Below are positions 48,809 through 61,969 of a DNA stretch of 64,000 bases, piece by piece. The translations under genes were made by a program, and so were the position numbers. The notes below the pieces were generated by a model, which was not told the DNA's origin, did not search any database, and saw only the letters and a list, made by a program, of their open reading frames with translations. The stretch is from Xanthomonas vasicola (GTDB lineage Bacteria; Pseudomonadota; Gammaproteobacteria; Xanthomonadales; Xanthomonadaceae): contig NZ_JSBW02000067.1 in NCBI RefSeq assembly GCF_000772705.2, positions 1-64,000 of the forward strand. The letters run 5' to 3'. Positions within the stretch are counted from its first letter, which is position 1; every line of letters begins with the position of its first letter.

Positions 48809-50533
48809 TCAGTTGCCCGAGACCAGCGAGCGTAGTCGGCGACCGATCCGGCTGAGCAGCGACGGGCTGCCCGACGGCTTATTTGCAGCGCGCACTGGCG
48901 TGGCAACCACCTGGGTGGGCTTGCGCGGTGCGGCGGGAGCGGCAACCGGCGTGGATGCCACTGCCGGCTCGGCACCTTCAACCGGACGACCGTTGCGACG
49001 ACGACGGCGCTTGCGCGGTGCGCGCTCGGCATCGGCCACGCCCGCGGAAGGCGCCTGCGCCGCTGCGGCAGCAACCACCGGATGTTCGGTCGGCGCGGAA
49101 GTTGCGGGCGCTTCGCCTTCCACACGCGGCTTGCGGCGCGGACGCGGCTTGCCGTCGGCACCGGCGCTGGCACCATCGCGGCGACCGCCGCCACTGCCGC
49201 TGCGCGATGCGCCGCCGGGGCCACTGCGCCCGCCACCGCGACGCTGTTCTTCGGCAGCACGCTGTTCGCGCGCTTGGCGGAAGATCGTGCCCACGCTGTC
49301 GCCAGCGTCGTCATCGACCTCTTCGCCTTCCACCGGCACGCGTGCTGCACGCGGCAACGGCGTCAGTAGCTCGGAGGTCACCGGCTCGACCGGGATCTTC
49401 TGCTCGATGTAAGCCTCGATGTCCGGCAGGCTCATCGCGTAGCGCTCGCAGGCAAAGCTGATCGCATCGCCTTCTTCGCCCAGACGCGCGGTGCGGCCGA
49501 TGCGGTGCACATAGTCTTCCGCGTCGAACGGCAGGTCGTAGTTGTAGACGTACTTGACGCCGTCGATGTGCAGACCGCGCGCAGCCACGTCGGTGGCAAC
49601 CAGGATTTCTAGCTGGCCCTTCTGGAAGCGGTTGAGCAGCGACTCGCGCTTTTTCTGCGGCACGTCGCCCGACAGCACGCCAACGCGGTAGCCATGCCGC
49701 TCCAGGGCACGCGCCACGCGCTCGACGAATGCCTTGGTGTTGACGAACACCATCGTGCGGGCGCCTTCGCTACGCGACAACAAACCCAGCAGTAGTGTCT
49801 GCTTCTCTTCGTCGGACGGGAAATAGATGCGCTGGCGCACCCGCGCGGCGGTGATGGTCTCGGTCTCGACGACGAGCTTTTCCGGCTCGTTCATGTGCTC
49901 GTAGGCCAACTCCAGCACGCGGTGGCTGAGGGTGGCCGAGAACAACAACGTCTGCCGGGTGCCGCGCTCGGGCATGCGCCGCAGCAGGAAGCGGATGTCC
50001 TTGATGAAGCCCAGGTCGAACATGCGATCGGCTTCGTCCAGCACGCAGATTTCGCAGGCGTGCAGCGACACCACCTTGTGCTGCTTGACGTAGTCGATCA
50101 GGCGGCCCGGGGTGGCGATGATCACGTCCACGCCCTGCTGCAGCAGCTCGCGCTGTTTGTCGTAGTCCACACCGCCGTAGACCAGCGCAAAGCGCAGGCC
50201 CAGGTCGGCGCCAAACTTCACTGCGTCCTTGTGGATCTGGATGGCCAGCTCGCGGGTCGGCGCCAGGATCAGCGCGCGCGGGTCTTCGGGCTTGCGGTCG
50301 GCCAGGGCCGGGCGATTCAGCAGGCGGTTCACCACCGTCACCAAGAACGCCAGGGTCTTGCCGGTGCCGGTCTGGGCCTGGCCGGCGACATCGCCGCCCG
50401 GCAGCGCGACCGGCAAGGTCAGCGCCTGGATCGGGGTACAGCGGGTAAACCCTGCGCTCTCCAGGCCGGCGATCAGCGCCGGATGTAGGTCGAACGAGGA
50501 AAAGGTCAAATCGGTTAGCGGTTTGTCGCTCAT
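48809..50533 (-). CDS. rhlB: DEAD-box ATP-dependent RNA helicase RhlB
   Basis: 574 residues. Q motif [11 protein letters not shown], Walker A AQTGTGKT (53-60), DEAD (166-169), SAT, and C-terminal HRIGRTAR. The core (about 1-400) is RhlB-like, the degradosome helicase. A long tail (about 420-574) is disordered and basic, with [10 protein letters not shown] and KRRRRR patches expected to bind RNA or RNase E. The ATG at 50533 is the family start ([11 protein letters not shown]). Divergent from trxA, as rhlB commonly is. Confidence 0.93.
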   Translation of the reverse strand: MSDKPLTDLTFSSFDLHPALIAGLESAGFTRCTPIQALTLPVALPGGDVAGQAQTGTGKTLAFLVTVVNRLLNRPALADRKPEDPRALILAPTRELAIQIHKDAVKFGADLGLRFALVYGGVDYDKQRELLQQGVDVIIATPGRLIDYVKQHKVVSLHACEICVLDEADRMFDLGFIKDIRFLLRRMPERGTRQTLLFSATLSHRVLELAYEHMNEPEKLVVETETITAARVRQRIYFPSDEEKQTLLLGLLSRSEGARTMVFVNTKAFVERVARALERHGYRVGVLSGDVPQKKRESLLNRFQKGQLEILVATDVAARGLHIDGVKYVYNYDLPFDAEDYVHRIGRTARLGEEGDAISFACERYAMSLPDIEAYIEQKIPVEPVTSELLTPLPRAARVPVEGEEVDDDAGDSVGTIFRQAREQRAAEEQRRGGGRSGPGGASRSGSGGGRRDGASAGADGKPRPRRKPRVEGEAPATSAPTEHPVVAAAAAQAPSAGVADAERAPRKRRRRRNGRPVEGAEPAVASTPVAAPAAPRKPTQVVATPVRAANKPSGSPSLLSRIGRRLRSLVSGN

Positions 50534-50731
50534 TATTCCGTCTTCGTGGGGCGCCCTGGGCAGCCCGGGCGCGGCTTGCATCGATGCCGACAGCGTCGCA
50601 AACTGCGGCTCTTGTGGCGGACAGCGCGGCTTCAGGACTGACACTTGATTCAGTCGCGCAATGCCCCAGTTTAACGCAATGTAGCGGCCTGCCCGTTCGG
50701 GTGGGCCGTTTTGGTTTCCAGGAGACCCAAC

Positions 50732-51073
50732 GTGAGCGATAAGGTTCAACATGTCGGCGATGCCGACTTCGATACAGCGGTACTGCAATCCGGCGAACCG
50801 GTTCTGGTGGATTTTTGGGCCGAGTGGTGTGGCCCGTGCAAGATGATCGCGCCGGTGCTGGACGATCTAGCTGACACCTACCAGGGCCGCCTGAAGGTTG
50901 CCAAGGTCAACGTGGACCAGAACCGCGCGCTGGCCATCAAGTACCACGTGCGCTCGATCCCGATGCTGTTGCTGTTCAAGGACGGGGAAGTGCAGGCGAC
51001 CCAGATCGGTGCAGTCGGCAAGGGCCAGCTGACCCAGATGATCGACAAGACCCTGGGCGGCGCAGCCGCCTGA
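50732..51073 (+). CDS. trxA: Thioredoxin
   Basis: 113 residues. Reduces disulfides of cytoplasmic proteins. Active site WCGPC (32-36), then the buried Lys in [12 protein letters not shown] and cis-Pro in RSIPMLLLF. The start is GTG at 50732, with GGAG 8 bases upstream; upstream open codons lack a site. The gene sits between rhlB (divergent) and rho, the usual trxA-rho neighbourhood. Confidence 0.96.
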   Translation: MSDKVQHVGDADFDTAVLQSGEPVLVDFWAEWCGPCKMIAPVLDDLADTYQGRLKVAKVNVDQNRALAIKYHVRSIPMLLLFKDGEVQATQIGAVGKGQLTQMIDKTLGGAAA

Positions 51074-51288
51074 GCAGACGGGCGTCCAGCGATGGGCGCC
51101 CGATGGGCGCCGGCAGTTAAATCCTGCCCCGGAAGACGCTTGCGCGTTAACGCGCCGCGGTGATAGTGTCAGTTGGTCCGGCACACGTTCGTGCGCCGCC
51201 GTACCCCTCTAGAAACTCTTCTAGACTCCCATCTACCAATAGTTCGCCCCCTAGCTGGGCGCTCGCACCTTAGCGAGGAATCACGCAC
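51074..51288 (+). promoter_or_regulatory. rho leader with stem-loops
   Basis: 215 bases before rho. A 7-bp stem TCTAGAA/TTCTAGA (about 51209-51226) and a short hairpin CTCGC/GCGAG (51262-51277), the latter taking the first bases of the ribosome-binding site GAGGAA. In E. coli the rho leader controls rho by Rho-dependent attenuation; the same is possible here. Confidence 0.4.
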
Positions 51289-53178
51289 TTGTCCGATCAT
51301 CCTTCCTCCGATACCGGGAGCAGCGTCGACGCTCCCGTCGAGAAGCGCGTGCGCAAGCCGCGCGTGAGCAAGACCGCCGTCGCCAATGAAGACGGTGGCG
51401 CACAGCAGCCCAACCTGCCCTTGCCCGCCAGCCCCCCACCCGAAGCACCCCGTGCCCCGCAGGCACCGTCGCACGCTGCCGATCCGGCACCGGCGCAGAC
51501 GTCCAGCGATAGCGCACACGCCGGTCAGGCGCCCAGCGCCAACCACGGCGGTGACACCCACGGCGAGCCCCGCGAGGGCGGCCAGTCGCGGCAGCAGCGC
51601 TTCAATCAGGCGCAGCAACAGCAGAACCAGAATCAGGCCCAGAGCCAGGGGCAAGGCCAGCAGCAGGGTCAGGCCCAGGCACAAAGCCAGAACCAGAGCG
51701 CCGGCCAGAATCAGCAAGGCCAGGGCGGTCAGGGTCAGGGACAAAACCAGCAAGGCCAGAACCAGCAGGGCAATCGCCGCGATCGGTTCCGCAACCGCCG
51801 TGACCGCGGCCCGCGTGATCGTTTCGGTAACGAAGGCGGCGGCATGCCCTCGTCCGATGGCAGCAACGAGCCGTTTATCGCACGGCCGCATCCGGCCGTG
51901 CCGGAAGGCTTCCCGGTGTATTCGCTGAGCGATCTCAAGCGGATGCCGGCGCAGAAGCTGCTGGATATCGCCGATCAGCTCAATATCCAGGAAGGCGTGG
52001 CGCGTGCGCGCAAGCAGGACGTGATCTTCGCCCTGCTCAAGGTGCTCACCCGTCATGGCGAAGGCGTTGCCGCCGACGGCGTACTGGAAATCCTGCCGGA
52101 CGGCTTCGGTTTCCTGCGTGCTGCAGAAGCCAGCTACCTGGCCGGCCCGGACGATACCTATATTTCGCCCAGCCAGATCCGCCGCTTCAACCTGCGTACC
52201 GGCGACCATCTGTCCGGCCGCATCCGCTTCCCGAAGGACGGCGAACGTTATTTCGCGCTGTCGATCGTCGACACCATCAACGGCGAGCCGCTGGAAGCGA
52301 GCAAGGGCAAGGTTCTGTTCGAGAACCTGACCCCGCTGTTCCCGCGTCGCCGCTTCCGTCTGGAGCGTGGCGATGGCTCCACCGAGGACATCACCGGCCG
52401 CATTCTGGATCTGATGGCGCCGCAGGGTAAGGGTCAGCGTGCGCTGATCGTCTCCCCGCCGAAGGCCGGTAAGACGATGATGATGCAGCAGGTGGCCACG
52501 GCCATTACCACCAATCATCCCGAAGTGCACATGATTGTGCTGCTCATCGACGAGCGCCCGGAAGAAGTGACCGAAATGCAGCGCACCGTGCGCGGCGAGG
52601 TCATCTCCTCCACGTTCGACGAGCCGGCTGCGCGTCACGTGCAGGTCGCCGAGATGGTGATCGAGCGGGCCAAGCGCCTGGTCGAGCACAAGAAGGACGT
52701 GGTGATCCTGCTGGACTCCATCACCCGTCTGGCGCGCGCCTACAACAACGTGGTGCCCAGCTCCGGCAAGGTGCTCACCGGTGGCGTGGACGCCAATGCG
52801 TTGCATCGCCCGAAGCGCTTCTTCGGTGCGGCACGTAACGTGGAAGAAGGCGGCTCGCTGACCATCATTGCCACCGCGCTGGTGGAAACCGGCAGCAAGA
52901 TGGACGAGGTGATCTACGAGGAGTTCAAGGGCACCGGTAACAGCGAAGTGCATTTGAACCGTCGCATCACCGAAAAGCGTGTGTACCCGGCCATCGACAT
53001 CAACCGTTCGGGCACGCGCCGCGAAGACCTGCTGATCGAGCCGGAGCTGCTGCAGAAGATCTGGATCCTGCGCAAGCTGCTGCACCCGATGGACGAAATC
53101 GCGGCAATGGAATTCCTGCTGGACAAGATGAAGACCACCAAATCCAACGACGAGTTCTTCAGTTCGATGAAGCGTTGA
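51289..53178 (+). CDS. rho: Transcription termination factor Rho with Gln-rich N-terminal insert
   Basis: 629 residues, compared with about 420 in E. coli. The start is TTG at 51289 with GAGGAA upstream. Residues 1-100 are disordered, 100-161 are a Gln/Asn/Gly tract (about 31 Gln and 7 Asn in 60 residues), and 162-182 an Arg-rich patch ([18 protein letters not shown]). The canonical Rho follows: the Rho N-terminal and cold-shock RNA-binding domains ([15 protein letters not shown]), Walker A SPPKAGKT, Walker [17 protein letters not shown], and the Q-loop/R-loop region [22 protein letters not shown] perfect intrinsic terminator follows. Confidence 0.97.
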   Translation: MSDHPSSDTGSSVDAPVEKRVRKPRVSKTAVANEDGGAQQPNLPLPASPPPEAPRAPQAPSHAADPAPAQTSSDSAHAGQAPSANHGGDTHGEPREGGQSRQQRFNQAQQQQNQNQAQSQGQGQQQGQAQAQSQNQSAGQNQQGQGGQGQGQNQQGQNQQGNRRDRFRNRRDRGPRDRFGNEGGGMPSSDGSNEPFIARPHPAVPEGFPVYSLSDLKRMPAQKLLDIADQLNIQEGVARARKQDVIFALLKVLTRHGEGVAADGVLEILPDGFGFLRAAEASYLAGPDDTYISPSQIRRFNLRTGDHLSGRIRFPKDGERYFALSIVDTINGEPLEASKGKVLFENLTPLFPRRRFRLERGDGSTEDITGRILDLMAPQGKGQRALIVSPPKAGKTMMMQQVATAITTNHPEVHMIVLLIDERPEEVTEMQRTVRGEVISSTFDEPAARHVQVAEMVIERAKRLVEHKKDVVILLDSITRLARAYNNVVPSSGKVLTGGVDANALHRPKRFFGAARNVEEGGSLTIIATALVETGSKMDEVIYEEFKGTGNSEVHLNRRITEKRVYPAIDINRSGTRREDLLIEPELLQKIWILRKLLHPMDEIAAMEFLLDKMKTTKSNDEFFSSMKR

Positions 53179-53200
53179 TTTCGGTCGGTTTTATCGAAAC

Positions 53201-53229
53201 AAAAAAGCCCCGCGTTGCGGGGCTTTTTT
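53201..53229 (+). terminator. Intrinsic terminator of rho
   Basis: AAAAAAGCCCCGC pairs with GCGGGGCTTTTTT around GTT, ending in a run of seven T. Works on both strands; the minus-strand gene to the right ends at 53281. Confidence 0.93.
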
Positions 53230-53280
53230 TATAAGTGAGGTGACTATCGTGCAGCCGTTAGCCGCTTCGACCAACGGCCC

Positions 53281-54165
53281 TCAACTCTCTTGCAACGGTG
53301 TTACCAGGCGAACACCTTCTCCGCGTGCGGAGAACAATCCACTGCCAGGCAGAGCATCCGGGCTATCGTTCGATGTCCCTGCGCCGCGCTGTTCATTCCA
53401 GGGAGCGCTCTGACGCGGACCAGGCAGATACGACCGCCATTTCTGGACCTGCTTTGCGGCGATCAGATCGCGTGCCGAGGTTTCGAGGTCAAAGCTGACC
53501 GGGACACGCATGACCCAATAAGGCGCATTGACATCCGACCCCTCTGTCGGCGGCAAAAACTTCCACTCACGCGCCTTTGCAGACGCTGCATCGGCTAGCA
53601 CCTGGCGTACCCGTGCACGTTTGGATTCCGGCACCAGCGACGTGAGGTTGACCTGCTCTGCGATCAGATCTTCGACCTTGCCATCGCGCCCGATCTTGAG
53701 CATTAGATAGACCACACCGGTGGCGCCGGCCCGAAACGCCGCTTCCGGGTAGCGCGGTGGTTGCATGTCCTTGGTCCGCACACTCGTTGCGTCTTGCGCT
53801 TGCCCGCCGAAATGCGCGCTGCGGATCGACACCAGATAGTTTTCTCCCTCCCCTTGCTTTGCAACCAGCAGCAGGCTCATCGGCAACTGCGCGGGCAAAG
53901 CGCTGCCGTCCCCGCGCAGAGGGTCGAAGCGCCACGATGCGACCGAGTGCTTGATCCGCTCGCGCACTGCCAGCGGCAAGCTCGCTTCATCGGTAAGTTT
54001 CACTGCCGTGACGACGCCGTCCGGGGTCAATGTCAACTCGCCTGTGACATTCATGCTTGCCTCGGTCTGCGTTTGCACTTGCGCTGCGCTTGTACGCGCC
54101 TGCGCAACTCCAATACTGGCTAACGCCAACAAGATGCCAAGACTAAAACGCTGCTTCCGCTTCAT
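53281..54165 (-). CDS. Exported protein with TonB-C-like regions
   Basis: 294 residues. Signal peptide about 1-22 (KRKQRFSLGILLALASIGVAQA). Residues 135-225 (PPRYPEAAFRAGATGVVYLMLKIGRDGKVEDLIAEQVNL...AREWKFLPPTEG...VMRVPVSFDL) follow the TonB C-terminal fold; residues 30-75 (NVTGELTLTPDGVVTAVKLTD...SWRFDPL) look like a second partial copy. There is no N-terminal membrane anchor or Pro-Lys spacer, so it is not a classical TonB. The ATG at 54165 has GGAG upstream. It is monocistronic, opposite in direction to rho. Confidence 0.72.
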   Translation of the reverse strand: MKRKQRFSLGILLALASIGVAQARTSAAQVQTQTEASMNVTGELTLTPDGVVTAVKLTDEASLPLAVRERIKHSVASWRFDPLRGDGSALPAQLPMSLLLVAKQGEGENYLVSIRSAHFGGQAQDATSVRTKDMQPPRYPEAAFRAGATGVVYLMLKIGRDGKVEDLIAEQVNLTSLVPESKRARVRQVLADAASAKAREWKFLPPTEGSDVNAPYWVMRVPVSFDLETSARDLIAAKQVQKWRSYLPGPRQSAPWNEQRGAGTSNDSPDALPGSGLFSARGEGVRLVTPLQES

Positions 54166-54225
54166 GACCACACTCCTTGAGGGTTGAGTGCGTGTTGTAC
54201 CAGTCTTGCCACTGCCGGTAAATCG

Positions 54226-55965
54226 CTACGCCAAACGCCGCGATTCCGCATAAGGCGGGGTGTCGGGATAATCGTCTTCGCGGAGGCGGCTCTGCAGGTC
54301 GCGCCACCATTGTGGGTTGAACAGTTCCGGGTGCTGGTGTTTGACCGCTTCCAGTTGCGAGGACGGCAGGCCCATGAACAATACGAAACGCTCGGGAAAG
54401 ACGTCGCGTGGTCCGACATGGAACCAGGGTTCTGCGGCCATCTGTTCTTCGTAGGTGGTGGGCGTGGGCCAATCGCGAAAGGTGCATTCGGTGATCAAGC
54501 ACAGCTCGTCGTAGTCGTAGAACACTGCGCGCTGATGGCGGGTGATGCCAAAATTTTTCAGCAGCATGTCGCCAGGAAAGATGTTGTTGCGCGCCATGTC
54601 CTTGATGGCCTGGCCGTAGTCCAGGGCTGCGGCATGCGCGGCTTCGGGCAATTGTTCACGCAGGTACAAATTCAACGGACGCAGACGGCGCTGCACGTAG
54701 CACAGTGCGATCAGCACATCGTCGCCATCTTCGCTCAGGCTCATCGCGCAGCTGGTCTGTAGCTCTTGCAGCAACGCCGGTGAAAAGCGTGCTTTTGGAA
54801 ACCGCAGGAAACGATAGGGCTGCGCATCGAGCAGGCGGCCGATGCGGTCGAGCTGGAAGACCAACTCGTATTTGCCTTCCACCTGCGCGCGGCTCATGGT
54901 TTTGGGATACGCAAAGCGGTCGCGAATGAGCTTGAACACCAGCGGGTAACTGGGCAGCGTAAACACCACCATGACCATGCCGGGCGTGCCATCGGCGTGC
55001 ACCAGTTGTTCGGACGGATGCGCCTGAAAATGGCTAAAAAACGTGCGATAGCGCTCGGTCTTGCCCTGCTTGGCGCGGCCCAGCATCGTGTACAGCTCAT
55101 CGACCGGTTTGTGCGTGAGCAGGCTGCGTAGAAACACCACCGCATCGCCGACGGTGGACAGGTCGGCCTGGAAATAGCTGCGTGAATTACTGAACAATTG
55201 CGCGACATCGCTGCGCCGCGTCAGCACTGCTTCGGCGCGCATGCCGGCATCATCGTTGATCAGGGCAATCACGCACGGCGAGAAGCGATGTTCGCCGAAT
55301 ACGCGTCCGACCAGATAGGCGCGACGCTCGCGATAGAACACGGTCTCCAGCAATTCCACGCTGCGCACTGGATGTTCGCCCCAGTGCGCAAGGTCGTCTA
55401 GCAAGCGCACCGCAATCGCAGCCGCGCAGCGGGTGCGGTGCGCATACGGCACCGCGAACGCATAGTCGCCCAGCACCCGCACCAGCATGTCGGTCAAGCG
55501 GCCAGGCGAGACGGCATAGGTATGGCGCGCCACCGGCACAGTGATGGCATCGGTGGGTTCGATATCCAGCGCGATGAATTCGATCTCGGCATCGACGCCG
55601 TGGGTGCCGAAGTAGCGCCGGGTCAGGGTGTTGTAGAAGGTCTTGTACAACTCCTGATCGATCAACCCGCTCAGCAATGCGGCGTAGTGATCGCGGGCGC
55701 GCATCCACAGCGCGCGATCGTGCGCCTGGCCCAGCAGCACGGCACGCAAGCGCGACATGCATTCGGCAATGTAGTGGTCGTAAAGCGCGATACGTGCCAC
55801 TGCGTCGTCGCGCGCACCGCTCCAATCGCGCGTTTCGAACCGCTGCTTGGCACGTGCGGTAATCGCGGAAAAGTGTGCGTGATAGTCCTCGAAGGCTTCA
55901 TACACGGCCTGCGCGATGGCCAGTGCGCGACGCTCGGATTGCGGTGGTAACGATGGCTGACTCAT
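54226..55965 (-). CDS. aceK: Isocitrate dehydrogenase kinase/phosphatase
   Basis: 579 residues, full length. One active site both phosphorylates and dephosphorylates isocitrate dehydrogenase to split carbon between the TCA cycle and the glyoxylate bypass. The ATP-binding loop [23 protein letters not shown] and kinase-core sequences [26 protein letters not shown] and [10 protein letters not shown] are present. Its start overlaps the stop codon of the LysR gene (ATGA). The presumed substrate gene icd is 1.4 kb away, but encodes the monomeric enzyme. Confidence 0.95.
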   Translation of the reverse strand: MSQPSLPPQSERRALAIAQAVYEAFEDYHAHFSAITARAKQRFETRDWSGARDDAVARIALYDHYIAECMSRLRAVLLGQAHDRALWMRARDHYAALLSGLIDQELYKTFYNTLTRRYFGTHGVDAEIEFIALDIEPTDAITVPVARHTYAVSPGRLTDMLVRVLGDYAFAVPYAHRTRCAAAIAVRLLDDLAHWGEHPVRSVELLETVFYRERRAYLVGRVFGEHRFSPCVIALINDDAGMRAEAVLTRRSDVAQLFSNSRSYFQADLSTVGDAVVFLRSLLTHKPVDELYTMLGRAKQGKTERYRTFFSHFQAHPSEQLVHADGTPGMVMVVFTLPSYPLVFKLIRDRFAYPKTMSRAQVEGKYELVFQLDRIGRLLDAQPYRFLRFPKARFSPALLQELQTSCAMSLSEDGDDVLIALCYVQRRLRPLNLYLREQLPEAAHAAALDYGQAIKDMARNNIFPGDMLLKNFGITRHQRAVFYDYDELCLITECTFRDWPTPTTYEEQMAAEPWFHVGPRDVFPERFVLFMGLPSSQLEAVKHQHPELFNPQWWRDLQSRLREDDYPDTPPYAESRRLA

Positions 55966-56909
55966 GGCGGCAGTGTCCTTGAGCGCTTGCGACGGCGCAC
56001 CGCGGAGGGCACGGTAGTCAGCTGCTGCGCGTGCGCGGCGTGTTCGCGCGCCTGCCCCTGCAGCCAGGCACGGAACGCGAGAAGCCCGCCATGCGTGGTG
56101 GAACGCGGCGGATACACCAGGTAATGCGACCAGCTGGTCTTGAGACGTTGCGTGGACAACGCCACCAGTTGCCCGGACTCAAGCAACAGGCGTGCGCGCG
56201 TCACACGCCCCAATGCAACGCCGACACCATCCAGGGCGGCACGGTGGTGCGCCTCTGATTCGTCGAGCACGGCGACATACCGCCGCGGCGCATCGCCGCC
56301 GAACGCAGCAAACCAGCGCAACCACGCGTCATCCGGGTCACCCAGCAATGGCCACTGATGCAACGGCGGCGCCTCCCTGCCGCCCATGCGTGCGATCAAG
56401 GCGGGGCTTGCCATTGGCACCAGCCAGTCGTCGAACAACGGTTCGGCGATAACGCCCGACCATTGTCCGGCACCGATGCGCATGGCGGCATCCACGTGCT
56501 GCTGGCGCTCGAAATCGACCAGTCGCTCGCTCGACAGCAGATTGATTTCGATGGTGGGGTGGATGGCCAGAAATTCGCCCAGTCGTGGCACCAGCCAAGC
56601 CGATGCCATCGACGGCGTCAGGCTCAGCGTCAACGTGTCTTCGCGACGCGCACCGAATGGCTCGAACGCTTCGGCAATCGCATCCAGATGCGGTGCGATG
56701 CGATCGAGCAGTTGCTGGCCCTGCAGCGTGGCGGTGACGCCACGCGCGTGCCGCTGCAGCAGCGGATACCCCAGCCGTTGTTCAAGCGCGCGCATCTGGT
56801 GGCTGAGCGCGCTGACGGTGAGATGCATCGCGCTGGCGGCACGCGACAGGTTGCCCAGGCGCACCGCGCTGACGAAGCCCTGCAATGCGTGAAGCGGCGG
56901 ACGCGCCAT
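55962..56909 (-). CDS. LysR-family transcriptional regulator (GcvA-like)
   Basis: 315 residues. N-terminal winged helix ([56 protein letters not shown], about 6-60) and a LysR substrate domain (about 90-295) of the GcvA/AmpR type ([35 protein letters not shown]). It overlaps aceK by four bases, so aceK is likely translated with it. A perfect 19-bp palindrome lies just upstream, shared with a divergent small gene; this is probably its operator. Confidence 0.88.
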   Translation of the reverse strand: MARPPLHALQGFVSAVRLGNLSRAASAMHLTVSALSHQMRALEQRLGYPLLQRHARGVTATLQGQQLLDRIAPHLDAIAEAFEPFGARREDTLTLSLTPSMASAWLVPRLGEFLAIHPTIEINLLSSERLVDFERQQHVDAAMRIGAGQWSGVIAEPLFDDWLVPMASPALIARMGGREAPPLHQWPLLGDPDDAWLRWFAAFGGDAPRRYVAVLDESEAHHRAALDGVGVALGRVTRARLLLESGQLVALSTQRLKTSWSHYLVYPPRSTTHGGLLAFRAWLQGQAREHAAHAQQLTTVPSAVRRRKRSRTLPP

Positions 56910-56942
56910 GGCTCACCCTTGAACGGAATTCAACACCCACTT

Positions 56943-56961
56943 GTAAAAGCCTCGCTTTTAC
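56943..56961. promoter_or_regulatory. Palindromic LysR-type operator
   Basis: GTAAAAGC CTC GCTTTTAC, a perfect inverted repeat of two 8-base arms, 33 bases upstream of the LysR gene and 50 upstream of the divergent small gene. The T-N11-A pattern of LysR sites occurs within it. Confidence 0.65.
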
Positions 56962-57011
56962 GTCCCCTAGCCTGCGCCTACTGTGGATTCCACTCAAGTG
57001 GAGGCAGGGTC

Positions 57012-57215
57012 ATGCGCATCTTTACCGAGCTGTTGTTCCAGCATGGCCACATTGCCGATGTGGCGCTCGCGCAGCGTCTGGCGGAGCCGTACGCGGCTTT
57101 GGAGCCAGTGGAACAAGTGAGGCCGCGGGAATCCATCGCAACGGCCGCACAGGACCCACAGACTGCCGGCGATACCACGCAGCAGACCCGCGCGAGCGGC
57201 GCATGGCGCGGCTGA
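57012..57215 (+). CDS. Small hypothetical protein divergent from the LysR gene, 67 aa
   Basis: 67 residues beginning MRIFTELLFQHGHIADVALAQRLAEPYAALEPVEQ. The first half is a possible amphipathic helix; the second is polar and Gln/Thr/Ala-rich. GGAGG lies 7 bases before the ATG, a strong site. The divergent position around the operator suggests control by the LysR protein. A hairpin follows. I recognise no function. The coding case rests on the ribosome-binding site, operator and terminator. Confidence 0.65.
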   Translation: MRIFTELLFQHGHIADVALAQRLAEPYAALEPVEQVRPRESIATAAQDPQTAGDTTQQTRASGAWRG

Positions 57216-57269
57216 GCCGGCGCCTGGTACGCGAGAGATCACGGCATTGTCGCCATTACGCTGAAACGA

Positions 57270-57299
57270 CAAGGCCCGCCTCTAACGAGACGGGCCTTG
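57270..57299. terminator. Bidirectional terminator between the small gene and icd
   Basis: CAAGGCCCG pairs with CGGGCCTTG, with an inner CTC/GAG pairing and TAAC loop. It serves the plus-strand small gene and the minus-strand icd. Confidence 0.65.
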
Positions 57300-57338
57300 A
57301 TGGCAGCGCGTCGATGCACTGACACGCGGTGCGTTGGT

Positions 57339-59931
<2,593 letters not shown>

Positions 59932-60486
59932 TTACTTGACCGTGATGGTCTGCGGGTTGCCCGCCGGCTTGCCGTCCACCATCACCTGCGCGGTGTAGGT
60001 GCCGGCCGGCCAGCCGTCGGGCTTGCTGAAGCTGAGGTTGGTGGTTTCGGCGCCAGTGGTATTCAAGGTGGCGTTCTGCTCGCCTGCCACCTGACCATCC
60101 TGATACGTGAGCTTGGCCGAGACGGCAACATTGCTGGCGCTTCCATCCGTCTTGACCGACACGATGATGGTGTCCTTGGTGCCAACGCTGGACGCTGGGG
60201 TGACCGTCTTATCGGCTGCGGCCTTGGTGCCGACGGCCACGCTGGAAACCGTTACCGTACTGCCCATTGCAGCGCCGCTATCGGTGCTGGCTGCGCCGGT
60301 TGCGCTGCTCTGGCCTGCTTGATCGCTGGCCGGCGGTGTAGCAGCCGGGCCAGGCATGGCCTCGGTGGGAGCACCGGAGGTTGGATCCTTGGACACGCTG
60401 TCGTCGGTCTTCTTGCTGCAACCCGACAACGCAAGGACGCCGGCTAACGCAATAACGAGGCTGCTGGAAACGGATGTCGTGCGCAT
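59932..60486 (-). CDS. Putative lipoprotein, Ser/Thr/Ala-rich
   Basis: 184 residues. Lipobox LSGC at about residues 20-23 (ALAGVLALSGCSKK). A low-complexity linker rich in Ser, Thr, Ala and Asp (about 25-95) leads to a beta-rich domain (about 100-184) with DTIIVSVKTDGSASNVAVSAKLTYQDG and FSKPDGWPAGTYTAQVMVDGKPAGNPQTITVK, which looks like an Ig-like fold. GGAG is 9 bases before the ATG. Its function is unknown; outer-membrane anchoring is inferred. Confidence 0.82.
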   Translation of the reverse strand: MRTTSVSSSLVIALAGVLALSGCSKKTDDSVSKDPTSGAPTEAMPGPAATPPASDQAGQSSATGAASTDSGAAMGSTVTVSSVAVGTKAAADKTVTPASSVGTKDTIIVSVKTDGSASNVAVSAKLTYQDGQVAGEQNATLNTTGAETTNLSFSKPDGWPAGTYTAQVMVDGKPAGNPQTITVK

Positions 60487-60594
60487 AAATAATTTCTCCG
60501 ATAACGAACACCAGCATTTCATGGTGCCCGAATGATTTTCTGAATTTAGGTATTGGTAATCGGCTAGAAGCTAGCTCTTAGAAACCAGCTACCT

Positions 60595-60888
60595 TCACGA
60601 TTTCGCAGGAAGACGCAGTACCTGACCCGGAAAGATCTTGTCAGGATTTTTCAGCGTTTCGCGGTTGGCTTCGAAAATACGTGTCCACAAATTGCCGTCG
60701 CCCAGATGGCGCTTGGCGATACTGGAAAGGCTGTCGCCAGCTTGCACGGTGACCGATTCTTCTACGAGTTGCGCGGTGCTTTGCACACTGGTGCGCACAT
60801 TGGAAAAATCGGGCGCAGGCGTCACCGCAGCGGTACTGTCGACCGACGAGGTGACGTTGGAAAAATCTGCTTTCTTGTCGACACTCAT
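60595..60888 (-). CDS. Small LysM-domain protein
   Basis: 97 residues. A C-terminal LysM domain (about 47-95: [49 protein letters not shown]). The N-terminal part has two short repeats beginning [13 protein letters not shown] and [13 protein letters not shown]. No signal peptide, like E. coli YgaU (Kbp), a K+-binding LysM protein, though without the BON domain. AGGGA precedes the ATG. The function is uncertain. Confidence 0.8.
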   Translation of the reverse strand: MSVDKKADFSNVTSSVDSTAAVTPAPDFSNVRTSVQSTAQLVEESVTVQAGDSLSSIAKRHLGDGNLWTRIFEANRETLKNPDKIFPGQVLRLPAKS

Positions 60889-60988
60889 TGCTGCAATCCC
60901 TGTGCATCGCGGTGTCAGCAGGGTGCGCGGGGCGCCGTTAAGCGTGGATCGCGCCACTGTGAAGCTGGCGCGATTCCATCAGTGGCGC

Positions 60989-61804
60989 TTACTGGCGCAG
61001 GTCCCGAAAAAACGACAGCGGCGTCGGCACGCTCGGCGAGCTGCGCAGCGGATTGATGTCCAGGCCGCCACGGCGCGTATAACGGGCCTCGACTACCAAC
61101 CACTCCGGTGCGCACTGCGTCAGCACGTCATTGAAAATGCGCTCGACGCATTGCTCATGAAATTCGGCGTGGTCGCGGAAACTCACCAGATAGCGCAGTA
61201 GCCCTTCGCGGTCGATCGGTGTGCCGCGGTAACGCAGGGTGACGCTGGCCCAATCGGGCTGACCGGTGACCGGGCAGTTGGATTTGAGCAGGGCCGAGGT
61301 CAGCACTTCTTCCACCACGGGCTGGGCGTGTGCGGCGAGGTACGCGGCATTTGGCGGGCCGTAATCGTCGATGCTGACATCCAGCGCATCGATCGATTCA
61401 CCCTCGCCTACCGCGTCGATCGGCGGCAGTCCGAATTCCACCGCCACATCGGCACCCGCGCGCGTGGACAGATCGGTGGCAATACGGGTACGCACCGCTT
61501 CGGCGCTGTTGAAGCGGGTGGCGTTGAGCGAATTGAGATACAGCTTGAGCGATTTGGATTCGATCAGCGCCGGCGAGTCGCACGGCACATGCAAGGTGGC
61601 GGTGGCCACGCAAGGCTTGCCTTGCGCATCGAGCCAGCTGAGCTCGTAGGCATGCCAGCGATCGCGGCCGATAAACGGCAAGTCGCCGCTCAGCCCGATC
61701 GCCTCGCGCCCGGCCGCACGCGGAATCGGAAACAGCAACGACGGGTCGTAGCCGCTTGGATAGGCGACCTCACGACCGAGGGTGGAATCTTCTGGGGTAT
61801 TCAT
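60989..61804 (-). CDS. queF: NADPH-dependent 7-cyano-7-deazaguanine reductase QueF
   Basis: 271 residues, the long unimodular (two-domain) form of the family. It reduces preQ0 to preQ1 in queuosine synthesis. The active-site Cys in [16 protein letters not shown], the QueF motif [11 protein letters not shown], and [13 protein letters not shown] are visible. The ATG at 61804 gives a normal N-terminus. It is monocistronic. Confidence 0.96.
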   Translation of the reverse strand: MNTPEDSTLGREVAYPSGYDPSLLFPIPRAAGREAIGLSGDLPFIGRDRWHAYELSWLDAQGKPCVATATLHVPCDSPALIESKSLKLYLNSLNATRFNSAEAVRTRIATDLSTRAGADVAVEFGLPPIDAVGEGESIDALDVSIDDYGPPNAAYLAAHAQPVVEEVLTSALLKSNCPVTGQPDWASVTLRYRGTPIDREGLLRYLVSFRDHAEFHEQCVERIFNDVLTQCAPEWLVVEARYTRRGGLDINPLRSSPSVPTPLSFFRDLRQ

Positions 61805-61942
61805 CTGCCCATTTTAGGCCGCACGGGCTGGCCGTGAGGTGTATGGGCAGGCGCATCGCGGAGCCAACGAACCACTTGCAGTTCACCGCGCGTACCCAAT
61901 CATCCCGCACCGCCGCAGGAGGAGGGAATCGCCGAGCCCGCA

Positions 61943-61969
61943 GACGATTCCCTATTCCCGATTCAGCCC
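61943..61969 (-). repeat. G-rich 3' motif overlapping the M20 stop codon
   Basis: On the minus strand the TGA lies inside GGGCTGAATCGGGAATAGGG, three G runs, with a fourth 10 bases further. Same family as the motifs after def and the 81-aa gene, though weaker. Confidence 0.45.

Noticed and set aside
51600-51780. The repetitive CAG/CAA-rich DNA in rho as a CRISPR or microsatellite array
   Set aside because: It is in frame within Rho and has no spacer-repeat period; it encodes the Gln tract.
51169-53085. 638-codon minus-strand frame across rho, with a Leu-rich stretch
   Set aside because: The hydrophobic stretch is the reverse reading of the Gln tract of Rho, not a membrane protein.
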